Of a stretch of 64,000 nt of DNA, positions 18,058 to 26,308 are shown in pieces. The translations under genes and the position numbers were made by a program. How positions within the stretch are numbered: position 1 is the stretch's first letter; each line of letters starts with the position of its first letter. The stretch lies in the NCBI GenBank assembly GCA_001648575.1, contig LQXN01000061.1:124001-188000 (forward strand), written 5' to 3'. Source of the stretch: Sutcliffiella horikoshii DSM 8719. Its GTDB lineage: Bacteria > Bacillota > Bacilli > Bacillales > Bacillaceae_I. Below the pieces are notes generated by a model. It had not been told where the DNA came from and made no database searches. It saw only the letters and a list, made by a program, of their open reading frames with translations.

Positions 18058-18085
18058 ACACCTTCCAACTAGGAAGGTGTTCTTT
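18058..18085. terminator. Second copy of the duplicated terminator hairpin
   Basis: ACACCTTCC (18058-18066), loop, GGAAGGTGT (18072-18080), then TCTTTC on the plus strand. The stop codon of the minus-strand YesL-like gene (18069-18071) lies in the loop of this hairpin. Confidence 0.75.
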
Positions 18086-18683
18086 CATGGAGTTTATGGA
18101 AGGCGTTCATACAGAGCCACATTGTTATGAAGGCATAGCCGCTCCCGCCAAATATAAAGGCAGTGGCAGGTAATAAGTAAAATAAAAAGAACAAGGAAGC
18201 AAGACAAACTAAAATGAAAAATGTATGTAGCGGGTGGATAAGCATCAGTAGAAAAGCCTGTTTCAATATAGCCATTACCCTTAAATCAAAGTGGACATAA
18301 GTTGGAAATAAATAAAAAATAAACAGGGAAAATAATAATGTTAAGGCAAAAAGCAGAATTTGAGCCCAAATCAATTCAGGGTGATAATTAAAAATATACC
18401 AATAATCAAAAATGAAAATGACGATCACACCATCAACAAGGAAACCCAATCTATTGCTCTTCCAGAATTCTCTTTTATAATGGTCCCAAAATGTCCGGAA
18501 TAAGGGGAAATCTGTATTCCCTCTCAGCCATTTGCGTATGATGGCAAACATGGAGACAGTGGCAGGGAAGAACCCTAAAATTATACCACCGGCTAAAGAA
18601 AGTAGGATCCAAATTACATTTAAATAAGCAATACGGGTTATCCATTCAAACATACTGTATAGTTTTGAATTCATATTATTCAT
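18069..18683 (-). CDS. DUF624 membrane protein, YesL-like
   Basis: An integral membrane protein of 204 residues with about five hydrophobic segments (near 20-40, 80-98, 110-135, 150-172 and 178-195). The N-terminal SMFEWITRIAYLNVIWIL...GFFPATVSMFAIIRKW pattern is the DUF624 (YesL) signature. YesL-type genes usually lie beside carbohydrate ABC importers, and may assist or regulate them, but the function is unproven. The ATG ending at 18683 follows GGGGTG with 7-nt spacing and fits the family start better than the frame beginning at 18734. It is divergent from xylA, with its own promoter overlapping an XylR-like half-operator. Confidence 0.85.
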   Translation of the reverse strand: MNNMNSKLYSMFEWITRIAYLNVIWILLSLAGGIILGFFPATVSMFAIIRKWLRGNTDFPLFRTFWDHYKREFWKSNRLGFLVDGVIVIFIFDYWYIFNYHPELIWAQILLFALTLLFSLFIFYLFPTYVHFDLRVMAILKQAFLLMLIHPLHTFFILVCLASLFFLFYLLPATAFIFGGSGYAFITMWLCMNAFHKLHERTPS

Positions 18684-18735
18684 CAAGGTACACCCCAATA
18701 TACTAGTAGAATAATTAAGTTGTAGATTTTCCACT

Positions 18736-18766
18736 ATTATACTTGAAGTTTATTCAATTGACAGTA
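18736..18766 (-). promoter_or_regulatory. Promoter of the YesL-like gene with a weaker XylR site
   Basis: Minus strand: -35 CTGTCA (18759-18764), 17-bp spacer, -10 TATAAT (18736-18741). The site GTTTATTCAATTGACAGTA (18748-18766) matches the strong xylA operator in most positions but its right half is degenerate. The operators start 34 bp apart. Confidence 0.6.
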
Positions 18767-18781
18767 GTTTATAGAAACTTT

Positions 18782-18839
18782 GTTTATTCAATAGACAAAC
18801 TAACAACGCGTTGCTATAATTATTTTGTAAGCATTTACA
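18782..18839 (+). promoter_or_regulatory. xylA promoter with XylR operator and candidate cre site
   Basis: Operator GTTTATTCAATAGACAAAC (18782-18800). -35 TAGACA (18792-18797) lies in its right half; a 17-bp spacer leads to a perfect -10 TATAAT (18815-18820). Just downstream, TTGTAAGCATTTACA (18825-18839) differs at one key position from the CcpA cre consensus and sits over the expected transcription start, where bound CcpA would block initiation. Confidence 0.8.
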
Positions 18840-18896
18840 TTTAATAGATAAAGATTCTTATCCGCATCATGGAATAATATGAAGGAGGAAGCCAGA

Positions 18897-20222
18897 ATGA
18901 CTTATTTTAATACTATAAGCAAAATAAACTACGAAGGTGCAGGATCTACAAACCCGTTTGCTTTTAAATTTTATAACCCGAAAGAAGAAATAAATGGAAA
19001 GACGATGGAGGAGATTCTTCGTTTTGGTGTCGCTTACTGGCATACCTTTACAATGGATGGCTCTGACCCATTCGGTAGTGGGACGATGATCCGTTCATGG
19101 GACAAATTTAAAGGAATGGACCTTGCTAAGGCACGTGTGGAAGCAGCGTTTGAATTCTTTGAGAAATTGGATGTTCCTTTTTTCTGTTTTCACGATGTTG
19201 ATATTGCACCTGAGGGAGATAGTTTAAGAGAGACAAACCAGAATCTTGATATAATTGTTAGTATGGTGAAAGACTACATGAAAACCAGTAAAACAAAGCT
19301 GCTCTGGAACACAGCAAACAACTTTACCCATCCCCGTTTCATACATGGTGCTGCTACTTCCAATAGTGCAGATATTTTTGCTTATTCGGCAGCCAAAGTG
19401 AAGAAAGGCTTGGAAGTCGGTAAAGAGCTCGGTGCTGAGAACTATGTATTCTGGGGCGGGCGTGAAGGATATGAAACACTTTTAAATACAAACATGAAAC
19501 TTGAAATGGATAATTTAGGGCGCTTCTTACAAATGGCTGTTGATTATGCAAAAGAGATAGGCTTTGATGCCCAATTCCTTATCGAGCCAAAACCAAAGGA
19601 GCCGACAACCCATCAATATGATTTTGATGTGGCCACCGGTTATGCTTTTTTACAGCATTACAATCTTCAAGATCATTTTAAATTCAATATTGAAGCAAAC
19701 CATGCTACATTAGCAGGTCATACATTTGAACATGAGTTAAGATATGCGCGTGTTCATAATATGCTTGGATCTGTAGATGCCAATCAAGGTGATCCATTAT
19801 TGGGTTGGGATACAGATGAGTTTCCGACAGATTTATATTCTACAACACTTGCAATGTATGAAATCCTCAAAAATGGAGGGCTGGGGAGAGGCGGCCTGAA
19901 CTTCGATGCCAAAGTAAGAAGGGGATCGTTTGAGCAGGAGGACTTATTCCATGCCCACATTGCAGGAATGGACAGTTTTGCTGTTGGTTTGAAAGTTGCC
20001 AATAAACTGATCGAGGATAGAGTCCTTGAAGATATTTTGGATAATCGTTATATGAGTTTTACAAATGGAATCGGACTGGATATCGCGGAAGGAAAAACCA
20101 ACTTCCATGAGTTAGAACAACATGCATTAAATCTAGGGGAAGTAAAACATCAATCCGGACGCCTGGAAAAAGTTAAAGCAACCATCAATCAATACCTATT
20201 AAGAGCATACACAGGAGAATAA
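18897..20222 (+). CDS. xylA: Xylose isomerase
   Basis: Converts D-xylose to D-xylulose in the cytoplasm. It is 441 residues, the class II (long N-terminal) length. The active-site motifs are [12 protein letters not shown] (His/Asp pair), [17 protein letters not shown] (metal Glu and the Lys of the EPKP motif), [19 protein letters not shown] (metal Glu and His) and [19 protein letters not shown] (metal Asp residues). The ATG at 18897 follows AAGGAGGAA; the earlier ATG at 18879 overlaps that ribosome site. It is the first gene of xylAB under the XylR operator. Confidence 0.96.
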   Translation: MTYFNTISKINYEGAGSTNPFAFKFYNPKEEINGKTMEEILRFGVAYWHTFTMDGSDPFGSGTMIRSWDKFKGMDLAKARVEAAFEFFEKLDVPFFCFHDVDIAPEGDSLRETNQNLDIIVSMVKDYMKTSKTKLLWNTANNFTHPRFIHGAATSNSADIFAYSAAKVKKGLEVGKELGAENYVFWGGREGYETLLNTNMKLEMDNLGRFLQMAVDYAKEIGFDAQFLIEPKPKEPTTHQYDFDVATGYAFLQHYNLQDHFKFNIEANHATLAGHTFEHELRYARVHNMLGSVDANQGDPLLGWDTDEFPTDLYSTTLAMYEILKNGGLGRGGLNFDAKVRRGSFEQEDLFHAHIAGMDSFAVGLKVANKLIEDRVLEDILDNRYMSFTNGIGLDIAEGKTNFHELEQHALNLGEVKHQSGRLEKVKATINQYLLRAYTGE

Positions 20223-20245
20223 AGCTACTTAGATGGGGTGTTATC

Positions 20246-21745
20246 ATGAAGTATGTAGTTGGCATTGATTTAGGCACAAGCGCAGTGAAGGTCCTGCTAG
20301 TCAACCAATTGGGAGAAGTTGTGAAAGAGGTTTCTAAAGAGTACCCCCTCCTGCACGAGAAAAGCGGCTATAGTGAGCAAGAGCCAGAGGTGTGGGTAAC
20401 CCAAACGATTGCAGGGTTGACAGAAGTGCTTAATGGATTTTCAGATAGTCCTGAAGTCATTGAAGGAATAAGTTTTTCCGGACAGATGCATGGTCTGGTA
20501 CTCCTTGATGAAAATTGTAAAGTCCTCCGAAACGCCATTCTTTGGAATGATACACGTACAACAGAAGAATGCCAGGAAATCTATGACATAGTCGGAAAAG
20601 AGAAGCTTCTAGAAATAACAAAAAACCCTGCATTGGAAGGTTTCACGCTTCCAAAGATATTATGGGTGAAGAAAAATGAGCCTGAGATCTTCGCCAGAGT
20701 GAGAACTTTTGTATTACCTAAAGACTATCTTCGATACAGGTTATCCGGTGAACTGCATATGGACTTTTCCGATGCGGCGGGAACATTGCTCCTGAACATC
20801 AACGAAAAGAAATGGAGCAAAGAAATCTTAAAGCTTTTAGATATTCCAGAAGACATTTGTCCTGCTTTAGTAAATTCTCATGAAAGAGTAGGAAAAATCA
20901 TTCCTGGAATCGCTGAGGCTACAGGGTTATCACCTCTGACTTCCATCATTGCCGGGGGAGCAGACAATGCCTGTGGGGCAATCGGTTCAGGAATCCTAAA
21001 AGAAGGCATGACCTTATGCAGTATTGGAACATCCGGTGTGGTGCTATCCTATGAAACTGCCGGTGATAAGGACTTTGATGGAAAAGTTCATTACTTCAAT
21101 CATGGTGCACCTGATTCCTACTATACGATGGGCGTGACACTTGCTGCCGGGTACAGTTTGAGCTGGTTCAAAAATGTTTTCGCAAACGGGGAAACATTTG
21201 AGGATCTTGTCCAAGGAGTAGACTCCGTCCCGGTAGGAGCGAATGGTTTGATGTTTACGCCATATGTGGCAGGTGAGCGGACCCCGTATGCCGATGCAAA
21301 CATTCGCGGAAGCTTTATTGGAATGGACACCTCTCATGAAAGAAGGGACTTTGTGCGTGCAGTAATGGAAGGAATCACTTTCTCGTTGAACGAATCTATC
21401 GCTATATTTCGTAGAAAGGGGAAATCCATTGACACGGTCGTTTCAACTGGCGGCGGAACGAAAAATGATACTTGGCTGCAAATGCAAGCGGATGTTTTCA
21501 ATGCAAGAATAATAAAGCTTTCAAGTGAACAAGGTCCTGGGATGGGGGCAGCAATGCTTGCAGCATATGGCTGTGGCTGGTATGCCTCACTGGAAGAATG
21601 TGCAGAAGAATTCTTACATACTGAAAAAGAGTTTCTGCCAAACGGAAAAAATACAGAAAAGTATGAAGATCTATTTTCTACCTATCTGGAGATATATAAG
21701 AACACAAAGGAACTGAACAGGAAATTAGTAAAATATCGAAAATAA
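20246..21745 (+). CDS. xylB: Xylulokinase
   Basis: Phosphorylates D-xylulose with ATP, feeding the pentose phosphate pathway. A 499-residue FGGY-family carbohydrate kinase with the phosphate-1 loop GIDLGTSAVKVLLV at the N terminus, SGQMHGLVLLD, the catalytic region GGADNACGAIGSG around residue 235, and the nucleotide motif STGGGTKNDTWLQMQADVF around 395. It starts 23 bp after xylA behind GATGGGGTG and is cotranscribed with it. A strong terminator lies 80 bp downstream. Confidence 0.95.
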   Translation: MKYVVGIDLGTSAVKVLLVNQLGEVVKEVSKEYPLLHEKSGYSEQEPEVWVTQTIAGLTEVLNGFSDSPEVIEGISFSGQMHGLVLLDENCKVLRNAILWNDTRTTEECQEIYDIVGKEKLLEITKNPALEGFTLPKILWVKKNEPEIFARVRTFVLPKDYLRYRLSGELHMDFSDAAGTLLLNINEKKWSKEILKLLDIPEDICPALVNSHERVGKIIPGIAEATGLSPLTSIIAGGADNACGAIGSGILKEGMTLCSIGTSGVVLSYETAGDKDFDGKVHYFNHGAPDSYYTMGVTLAAGYSLSWFKNVFANGETFEDLVQGVDSVPVGANGLMFTPYVAGERTPYADANIRGSFIGMDTSHERRDFVRAVMEGITFSLNESIAIFRRKGKSIDTVVSTGGGTKNDTWLQMQADVFNARIIKLSSEQGPGMGAAMLAAYGCGWYASLEECAEEFLHTEKEFLPNGKNTEKYEDLFSTYLEIYKNTKELNRKLVKYRK

Positions 21746-21825
21746 TGCAACATTCTTTTCTAAAGGAGAATGAACACGATAGTGTAAAAGTAACGGGCAG
21801 TAAGTAAAACCGAAACAGCCTAATG

Positions 21826-21856
21826 AAAAAAGACCTGCAAATGCAAGGTCTTTTTT
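21826..21856. terminator. Bidirectional terminator between xylB and galM
   Basis: AAAAAAGACCT and AGGTCTTTTTT form a stem around a short GCAAATGC loop, with A and T runs that act on both strands. Confidence 0.9.
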
Positions 21857-21881
21857 CTATGCGAAGGCTACCTATCTCCAT

Positions 21882-22919
21882 TTATTCATCAACTGAAAAG
21901 CGGTAAACAGTCCGCTGTCTATATGTCTCATCAGGGTGTAAGAGTATATCTGGAAACCCATCATGATGAAGGGAAGCCGGGGATCCTTGTGTTTCAAAGC
22001 AAACTCCTGAATACCGAGAAAAGGATGGTTCGTTAAAGGTAGAATTTCTGGCTAGGTTATTGGCTGTATAGAGCACCATTCCTGGCTGATCTGTTTGGAT
22101 GGAAAGAATTCTGCCACTTTTCCCGTCCTTCAATACAACTTTCTCTTTTTCTGTTTGTTGAAATAAAAAGTAGTGATCATAGCCGGACCCGGCAATTTGA
22201 TTTTGCTCATTACCTTCATTTATACCGTTATTGAACAGCCTCTCCGTCCGAAAATCAAATGGAGTATTGGCGACTTCTGAGATTTTACCGGTAGGGATAA
22301 GGTCTTCATCTAATTCAACAAACGGGTCACTTTCCAATTTCAATGAGTGAGGAAGGATGCTATCTTGCGGGTTTCCGCCGAGATTGAAATAAGAATGGTT
22401 GGTCATTGCAAAAGGAGTGAGTTTATCAGTAGAAGCAGTGTATTCAAGTATCAATTCATTATCATTGTTCAGCAGATATAAGACAGATACATCTATGTTT
22501 CCAGGATAACCACCTTCCCCATCTTTACTGAAATGGGAAAGCTTCACTCCAATCCCGTCCTCCCGTTTAAAAATTTCGCTTTTCCAAACCACTTGATGGA
22601 ACCCATGGGAACCTCCATGTAAGTGATTCCCGTGCTCATTTGTTTCCAGTTTATAAACTTCCCCATCAACTTCGAATGTCGCTCCCTGTATTCTGCCAGC
22701 TACACGTCCAATTAACGCTCCAAAATAGGGGGGATTCTTTTCGTAAGACGAATAGTTCTTATATCCTACAATAACGTTTTTAAAGTTACCTTCTTTATCA
22801 GGAATATCAATCTTTAGAATTATTCCACCATAATCCATTAGACTGACGAGCATCCCGTTATCATTATTTAAATTAAACTGCTTCCAATTGTTCGGTAATT
22901 TGATCGTTTCTATCTTCAC
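21882..22919 (-). CDS. galM: Aldose 1-epimerase (mutarotase)
   Basis: Interconverts alpha and beta anomers of free sugars. A 345-residue GalM-type beta-sandwich protein with RVAGRIQGATFEVDG, NEHGNHLHGGSHGFHQVVW (catalytic His), TNHSYFNLGG (second His) and FETQGSPASLHHDGFPD (catalytic Glu) motifs. It starts at GTG 22919 behind AAGGAG. The gene converges on xylB, and its promoter about 170 bp upstream carries an XylR-like operator, so it probably serves xylose rather than galactose here: released beta-xylose must mutarotate before XylA uses it. There is no galactose gene nearby. Confidence 0.92.
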   Translation of the reverse strand: MKIETIKLPNNWKQFNLNNDNGMLVSLMDYGGIILKIDIPDKEGNFKNVIVGYKNYSSYEKNPPYFGALIGRVAGRIQGATFEVDGEVYKLETNEHGNHLHGGSHGFHQVVWKSEIFKREDGIGVKLSHFSKDGEGGYPGNIDVSVLYLLNNDNELILEYTASTDKLTPFAMTNHSYFNLGGNPQDSILPHSLKLESDPFVELDEDLIPTGKISEVANTPFDFRTERLFNNGINEGNEQNQIAGSGYDHYFLFQQTEKEKVVLKDGKSGRILSIQTDQPGMVLYTANNLARNSTFNEPSFSRYSGVCFETQGSPASLHHDGFPDILLHPDETYRQRTVYRFSVDE

Positions 22920-23087
22920 TTTTTTTCTCCTTAAAATAAGAATTTTTATGTCGTTTGGAAAAGCAAAAAAATTGTCATGAATCTCTTTTTGAAGAATGAA
23001 TAATACAAAGTATTTGTTCGGGTGATTGGTAGCGAAAATTAGATGCTGAGCTTATCTTAAGTAAGTGGGTTTATAAATATAAATTGA

Positions 23088-23126
23088 ATTATAGCAATAA
23101 TTAAATAGTTTGTCTAAAGGATAAAC
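23088..23126 (-). promoter_or_regulatory. galM promoter with XylR operator
   Basis: The palindrome at 23108-23126 reads GTTTATCCTTTAGACAAAC on the minus strand. -35 TAGACA (23111-23116) is followed by a 17-bp spacer and -10 TATAAT (23088-23093), the same layout as at xylA and even the same TTGCTATAAT context. This leaves a leader of about 160 bp before galM. The rest of the 22920-23371 gap has AT-rich sequence and a near-cre TTGGAAACG at 23263-23271 before the symporter gene. Confidence 0.75.
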
Positions 23127-23371
23127 AAAGTGGGGGTTTCTACTCAGAATGAAGGAAGGTATATAAGAAATGAATGAAAAAAAAGGTAGTTAGAAGGTAT
23201 GGAAGCTTTTTAAAATAATATTTTTTTAAAAAAATATGTATTCAAATCCCTATGGAATCGGTTTGGAAACGTTTTTTTTCTAAATAACAATAACTGTTAT
23301 ATTAAAATATCATGTTTTGATTTTATATTTATGGATATTTAAATATGAAACAACGTGAAAAGAGTGATGAA

Positions 23372-25195
23372 ATGAGTTTAGGTGAAATAGTTTTCATATT
23401 GGTAAGCTGCTCTATATTAATGGCAATTGTTGCCTACATATCATATCAAATGACAAAAGGGAGAGTCGGAAGTGCAAATGAGTACTTTCTTGCGGGAAGA
23501 GGATTAACAGGAATCTTCATCGCGGGTTCCCTGCTTTTAACAAATTTGTCGGCTGAACAACTCATCGGGTTGAATGGACAGGCGTTCAGCGGGAATATGT
23601 CTAGCATGGCATGGGAGGTGACGGCAGGACTCGCTGCCATCATCATGGCCATCTACCTGTTGCCAAAGTTTCTGGGCATCGGGATTTCCACTGTCCCAGA
23701 ATTTTTAAGCAAGCGTTATGATGAAGATGTCCGCAGGATGACGGTCCTGCTGTTTTTACTCGGATATATGTGTGTCACTATTCCTTCGATGTTGTATTCC
23801 GGATCGATTGCAGTCCTGCAGCTGTTTGATGTACCAGCGCTTTTTGGTGTTTCCTACACCCAGGCTTTATGGATGGTCATCTGGTTTGTCGGGATTATCG
23901 GTGCAATCTATGCCATATTTGGTGGCCTGCGTGCCGTCGCGGTATCAGATACGATCAATGGGGTCGGCCTGGTGTTGATCGGATTTTTAGTCCCGATCTT
24001 AGGTTTCATCACTCTAGGAGACGGCAATATGTTGGCAGGTATGAAACAGATTGCCACTTCCTCCCCGGAAAAGCTTAATGCGATTGGAGGGAAAGAAGAT
24101 TCTGTTCCATTTTTCTCTATCTTCACAGGTATCCTTTTTGCCAACCTTTTCTATTGGGCGCTAAATCAATATGTCATTCAGCGTGTGTTAGGTGCGAAGA
24201 ATCTTGCTGAAGGTCAAAAGGGAGTTTTGATGACAGGGTTTCTGAAGCTATTGGTACCAATCTTTATGCTCATTCCAGGTGTTATCGGATTCCACTTGTA
24301 TGGAAGCAGCGTTTCAAACTCTGATCTGGCATATCCAAGCCTGATAGCTGACCTTTTACCAGTATGGCTGATGGGATTTTTCCTGGCAGTTCTGCTCGGC
24401 GCGGTTTTCAGTTCTTTCAATTCACTGCTCAACAGTATTTCTACTCTGTTTGTACTGGATATTTATAAACCAAAATTTGATCCGGAGGCAGATGACCAGA
24501 AGCTTATCAAAGTCAGCAAACTGTTCAGTGTGGTAGTGGCGCTCATCTCCTTTGTGGTGGCTCCTTTACTGATGTATGCACCGGACGGTCTTTGGAATTT
24601 AATCCGCCAATTCACCGGATTCTTTAACATTCCAATCCTGGTTATTGTGCTGATGGGAATGCTTTTCCGCAAGATACCTGCACTTGCAGCCAAAGTCGTT
24701 ATCATTTTCCACGTTTTTGCCTACTACTTCCTAGTCTGGGGAACTAAGCAAATTTTCAATGTGGAGCTTGGCATCAACTTTATCCATATATACGGAATAT
24801 TGCTTGTAGTGGAAGTGGCATTCATGCTCCTCATGGCCAAGGTAAAACCGATCAAGAAGGTTCAACCTTTTTCCTATACGGTGTCCAAAGAGAGAATGGT
24901 GCCATGGAAATATGCAATTCCGGTCTCTATTACTCTCGTAGCATCCATTATTTTTGTTTATTTTGTTTTTTCTCCAATCGGACTGGCCTATCAATCTGGG
25001 ATTGTTTCCCCATGGTTCTGGCCATGCACTGGCATTCTGTTGGTGACTACTGCAATTCTATACGTCGCGGCTTTGAAGAATTGGCATGCCAAATATGCCG
25101 AGTATCTGCAAAGCTTTAAGCATAAAAAGAAAAAATTCAAAGTGAAGAGGACTTCATTGAGATTGAATATAAAAGAAGGTGCCTTGGATAAGTAA
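23372..25195 (+). CDS. Sodium:solute symporter (SSS family), probable sugar
   Basis: An integral membrane protein of about 607 residues with 13-14 hydrophobic segments. The N terminus has the SSS pattern SANEYFLAGRGLTGIFIAGSLLLTNLSAEQLIGLNG, and the middle has FYWALNQYVIQRVLGAKN, typical of SglT-like sugar/sodium symporters. The transported solute is inferred only from position: it lies divergent from XylR-controlled galM, next to xylAB, so xylose or another pentose is plausible. Two starts compete: ATG 23345 with almost no ribosome site, and ATG 23372 behind AAAAGAGTG, which I prefer. Its promoter is not clear; the XylR operator upstream belongs, by geometry, to galM. Confidence 0.88.
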   Translation: MSLGEIVFILVSCSILMAIVAYISYQMTKGRVGSANEYFLAGRGLTGIFIAGSLLLTNLSAEQLIGLNGQAFSGNMSSMAWEVTAGLAAIIMAIYLLPKFLGIGISTVPEFLSKRYDEDVRRMTVLLFLLGYMCVTIPSMLYSGSIAVLQLFDVPALFGVSYTQALWMVIWFVGIIGAIYAIFGGLRAVAVSDTINGVGLVLIGFLVPILGFITLGDGNMLAGMKQIATSSPEKLNAIGGKEDSVPFFSIFTGILFANLFYWALNQYVIQRVLGAKNLAEGQKGVLMTGFLKLLVPIFMLIPGVIGFHLYGSSVSNSDLAYPSLIADLLPVWLMGFFLAVLLGAVFSSFNSLLNSISTLFVLDIYKPKFDPEADDQKLIKVSKLFSVVVALISFVVAPLLMYAPDGLWNLIRQFTGFFNIPILVIVLMGMLFRKIPALAAKVVIIFHVFAYYFLVWGTKQIFNVELGINFIHIYGILLVVEVAFMLLMAKVKPIKKVQPFSYTVSKERMVPWKYAIPVSITLVASIIFVYFVFSPIGLAYQSGIVSPWFWPCTGILLVTTAILYVAALKNWHAKYAEYLQSFKHKKKKFKVKRTSLRLNIKEGALDK

Positions 25196-25231
25196 AGGTT
25201 TTTTCATAGGGAATGCACCAATAGGAAGGAT

Positions 25232-25262
25232 GGGAGTAGCAGAGAATGCTACTCCTATTTTG
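25232..25262 (+). terminator. Terminator after the symporter gene
   Basis: GGAGTAGCA (25233-25241), 5-nt loop, TGCTACTCC (25247-25255), then TATTTTG. Confidence 0.85.
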
Positions 25263-25378
25263 TGTCTCTAATTTTAGTAAACGGGATGTGTTGACTTTAT
25301 TCATTATGAAATTTCGATACACCAAATAGTTTTCAGTATGGTATTATTTACAAAAAGAAGAAAATAGAGGAGGGAACA

Positions 25379-26293
25379 ATGAAGAAGGAATTCATGAAAA
25401 TACTAGTAGCTGTTCTTTTGACGATGATGCTACTTCCACTAGTAACGTCCTTTCCAAGGACTCCGTCTATCACGACGCATGGTAGTGGAGATATCATTGA
25501 TTATCAGTACACCTTCAATATGGAGGAGTACCGTAAGAATTATGATGGTGTAATAAATGGAGTTAAAAATAAGGGGACACTTGGAGGTACTCGTTATGAG
25601 TCTAAGAGTGTGGAAGATGAGTTGCTCCACTATTATCCGAAGAGTCTTAAGGTCATTATACCTGCCTTTTTCCTCAGTTTATTACTAGGTGTAATAAAGG
25701 GAATCTTTGATTATCGTAACACTTATTCTCGGAAAAATGTCATTGGAAATGGAACTACCTGGTTGTTTCAGTCTATACCAGACTTCTTTCTAGTAATCTT
25801 TGTGTTTTTTGTTGCAATCACTTATTTGCCACAGTGGAAGCTTTTCAGTGCATCTAGCTGGTATAACGTCTTGGTGGTAATAATGCTGATATCCATTTAT
25901 CCCATTATGTATATAGCAAGGTTGGTAGGGGTTTCGCTACTAGCACAAGATGGGTCGGATTATATCAAAGTGGCAAAATCCAAAGGACTATCGCTCCGCC
26001 AGGTTATTAATCGTCATATGATGCGGAAAAGCCTAGAAGATCTCAATAGGTATTTACCAACAATTATGGTCATCATACTTTCCAATCTGTTGATGGTTGA
26101 ATATCTGTCTGGCTATCAAGGAGCTGCATATCGTCTCTTTATTGCTTTAGGGGGAGTACAAACAACAATAAGTCCCTATACTCCACCTGATTTTGAAGCG
26201 GGTGTTGTTTTGGGAATTGCGCTTTGTTTTCTTTTCACCATATTACTAGTCCAATTCCTGAAGTTATTCTTTACATGGAAGTTTAGTAGATAG
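25379..26293 (+). CDS. Opp/Dpp-type ABC permease, first subunit
   Basis: A 304-residue membrane protein of the oligopeptide/nickel permease class (OppB/DppB). It has an N-terminal helix (about 5-25), a long extracytoplasmic loop (about 28-90), then five helices and a cytoplasmic coupling loop of the EAA type (DYIKVAKSKGLSLRQVINRHMMRKS) around residue 205. The extracytoplasmic loop lacks recognisable enzyme motifs. The start ATG follows AGAGGAGGG. Together with the next gene it forms a permease pair, but no substrate-binding protein or ATPase is encoded beside it. Divergence from characterised OppB is visible, so the substrate is unknown. Confidence 0.8.
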   Translation: MKKEFMKILVAVLLTMMLLPLVTSFPRTPSITTHGSGDIIDYQYTFNMEEYRKNYDGVINGVKNKGTLGGTRYESKSVEDELLHYYPKSLKVIIPAFFLSLLLGVIKGIFDYRNTYSRKNVIGNGTTWLFQSIPDFFLVIFVFFVAITYLPQWKLFSASSWYNVLVVIMLISIYPIMYIARLVGVSLLAQDGSDYIKVAKSKGLSLRQVINRHMMRKSLEDLNRYLPTIMVIILSNLLMVEYLSGYQGAAYRLFIALGGVQTTISPYTPPDFEAGVVLGIALCFLFTILLVQFLKLFFTWKFSR

Positions 26294-26308
26294 AAGGGGG
26301 GAGTGGAA

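Noticed and set aside
22920-23371. Riboswitch in the long galM leader or the symporter upstream region
   Set aside because: No recognisable riboswitch fold or expression-platform terminator; the AT-rich sequence gives only weak hairpins.
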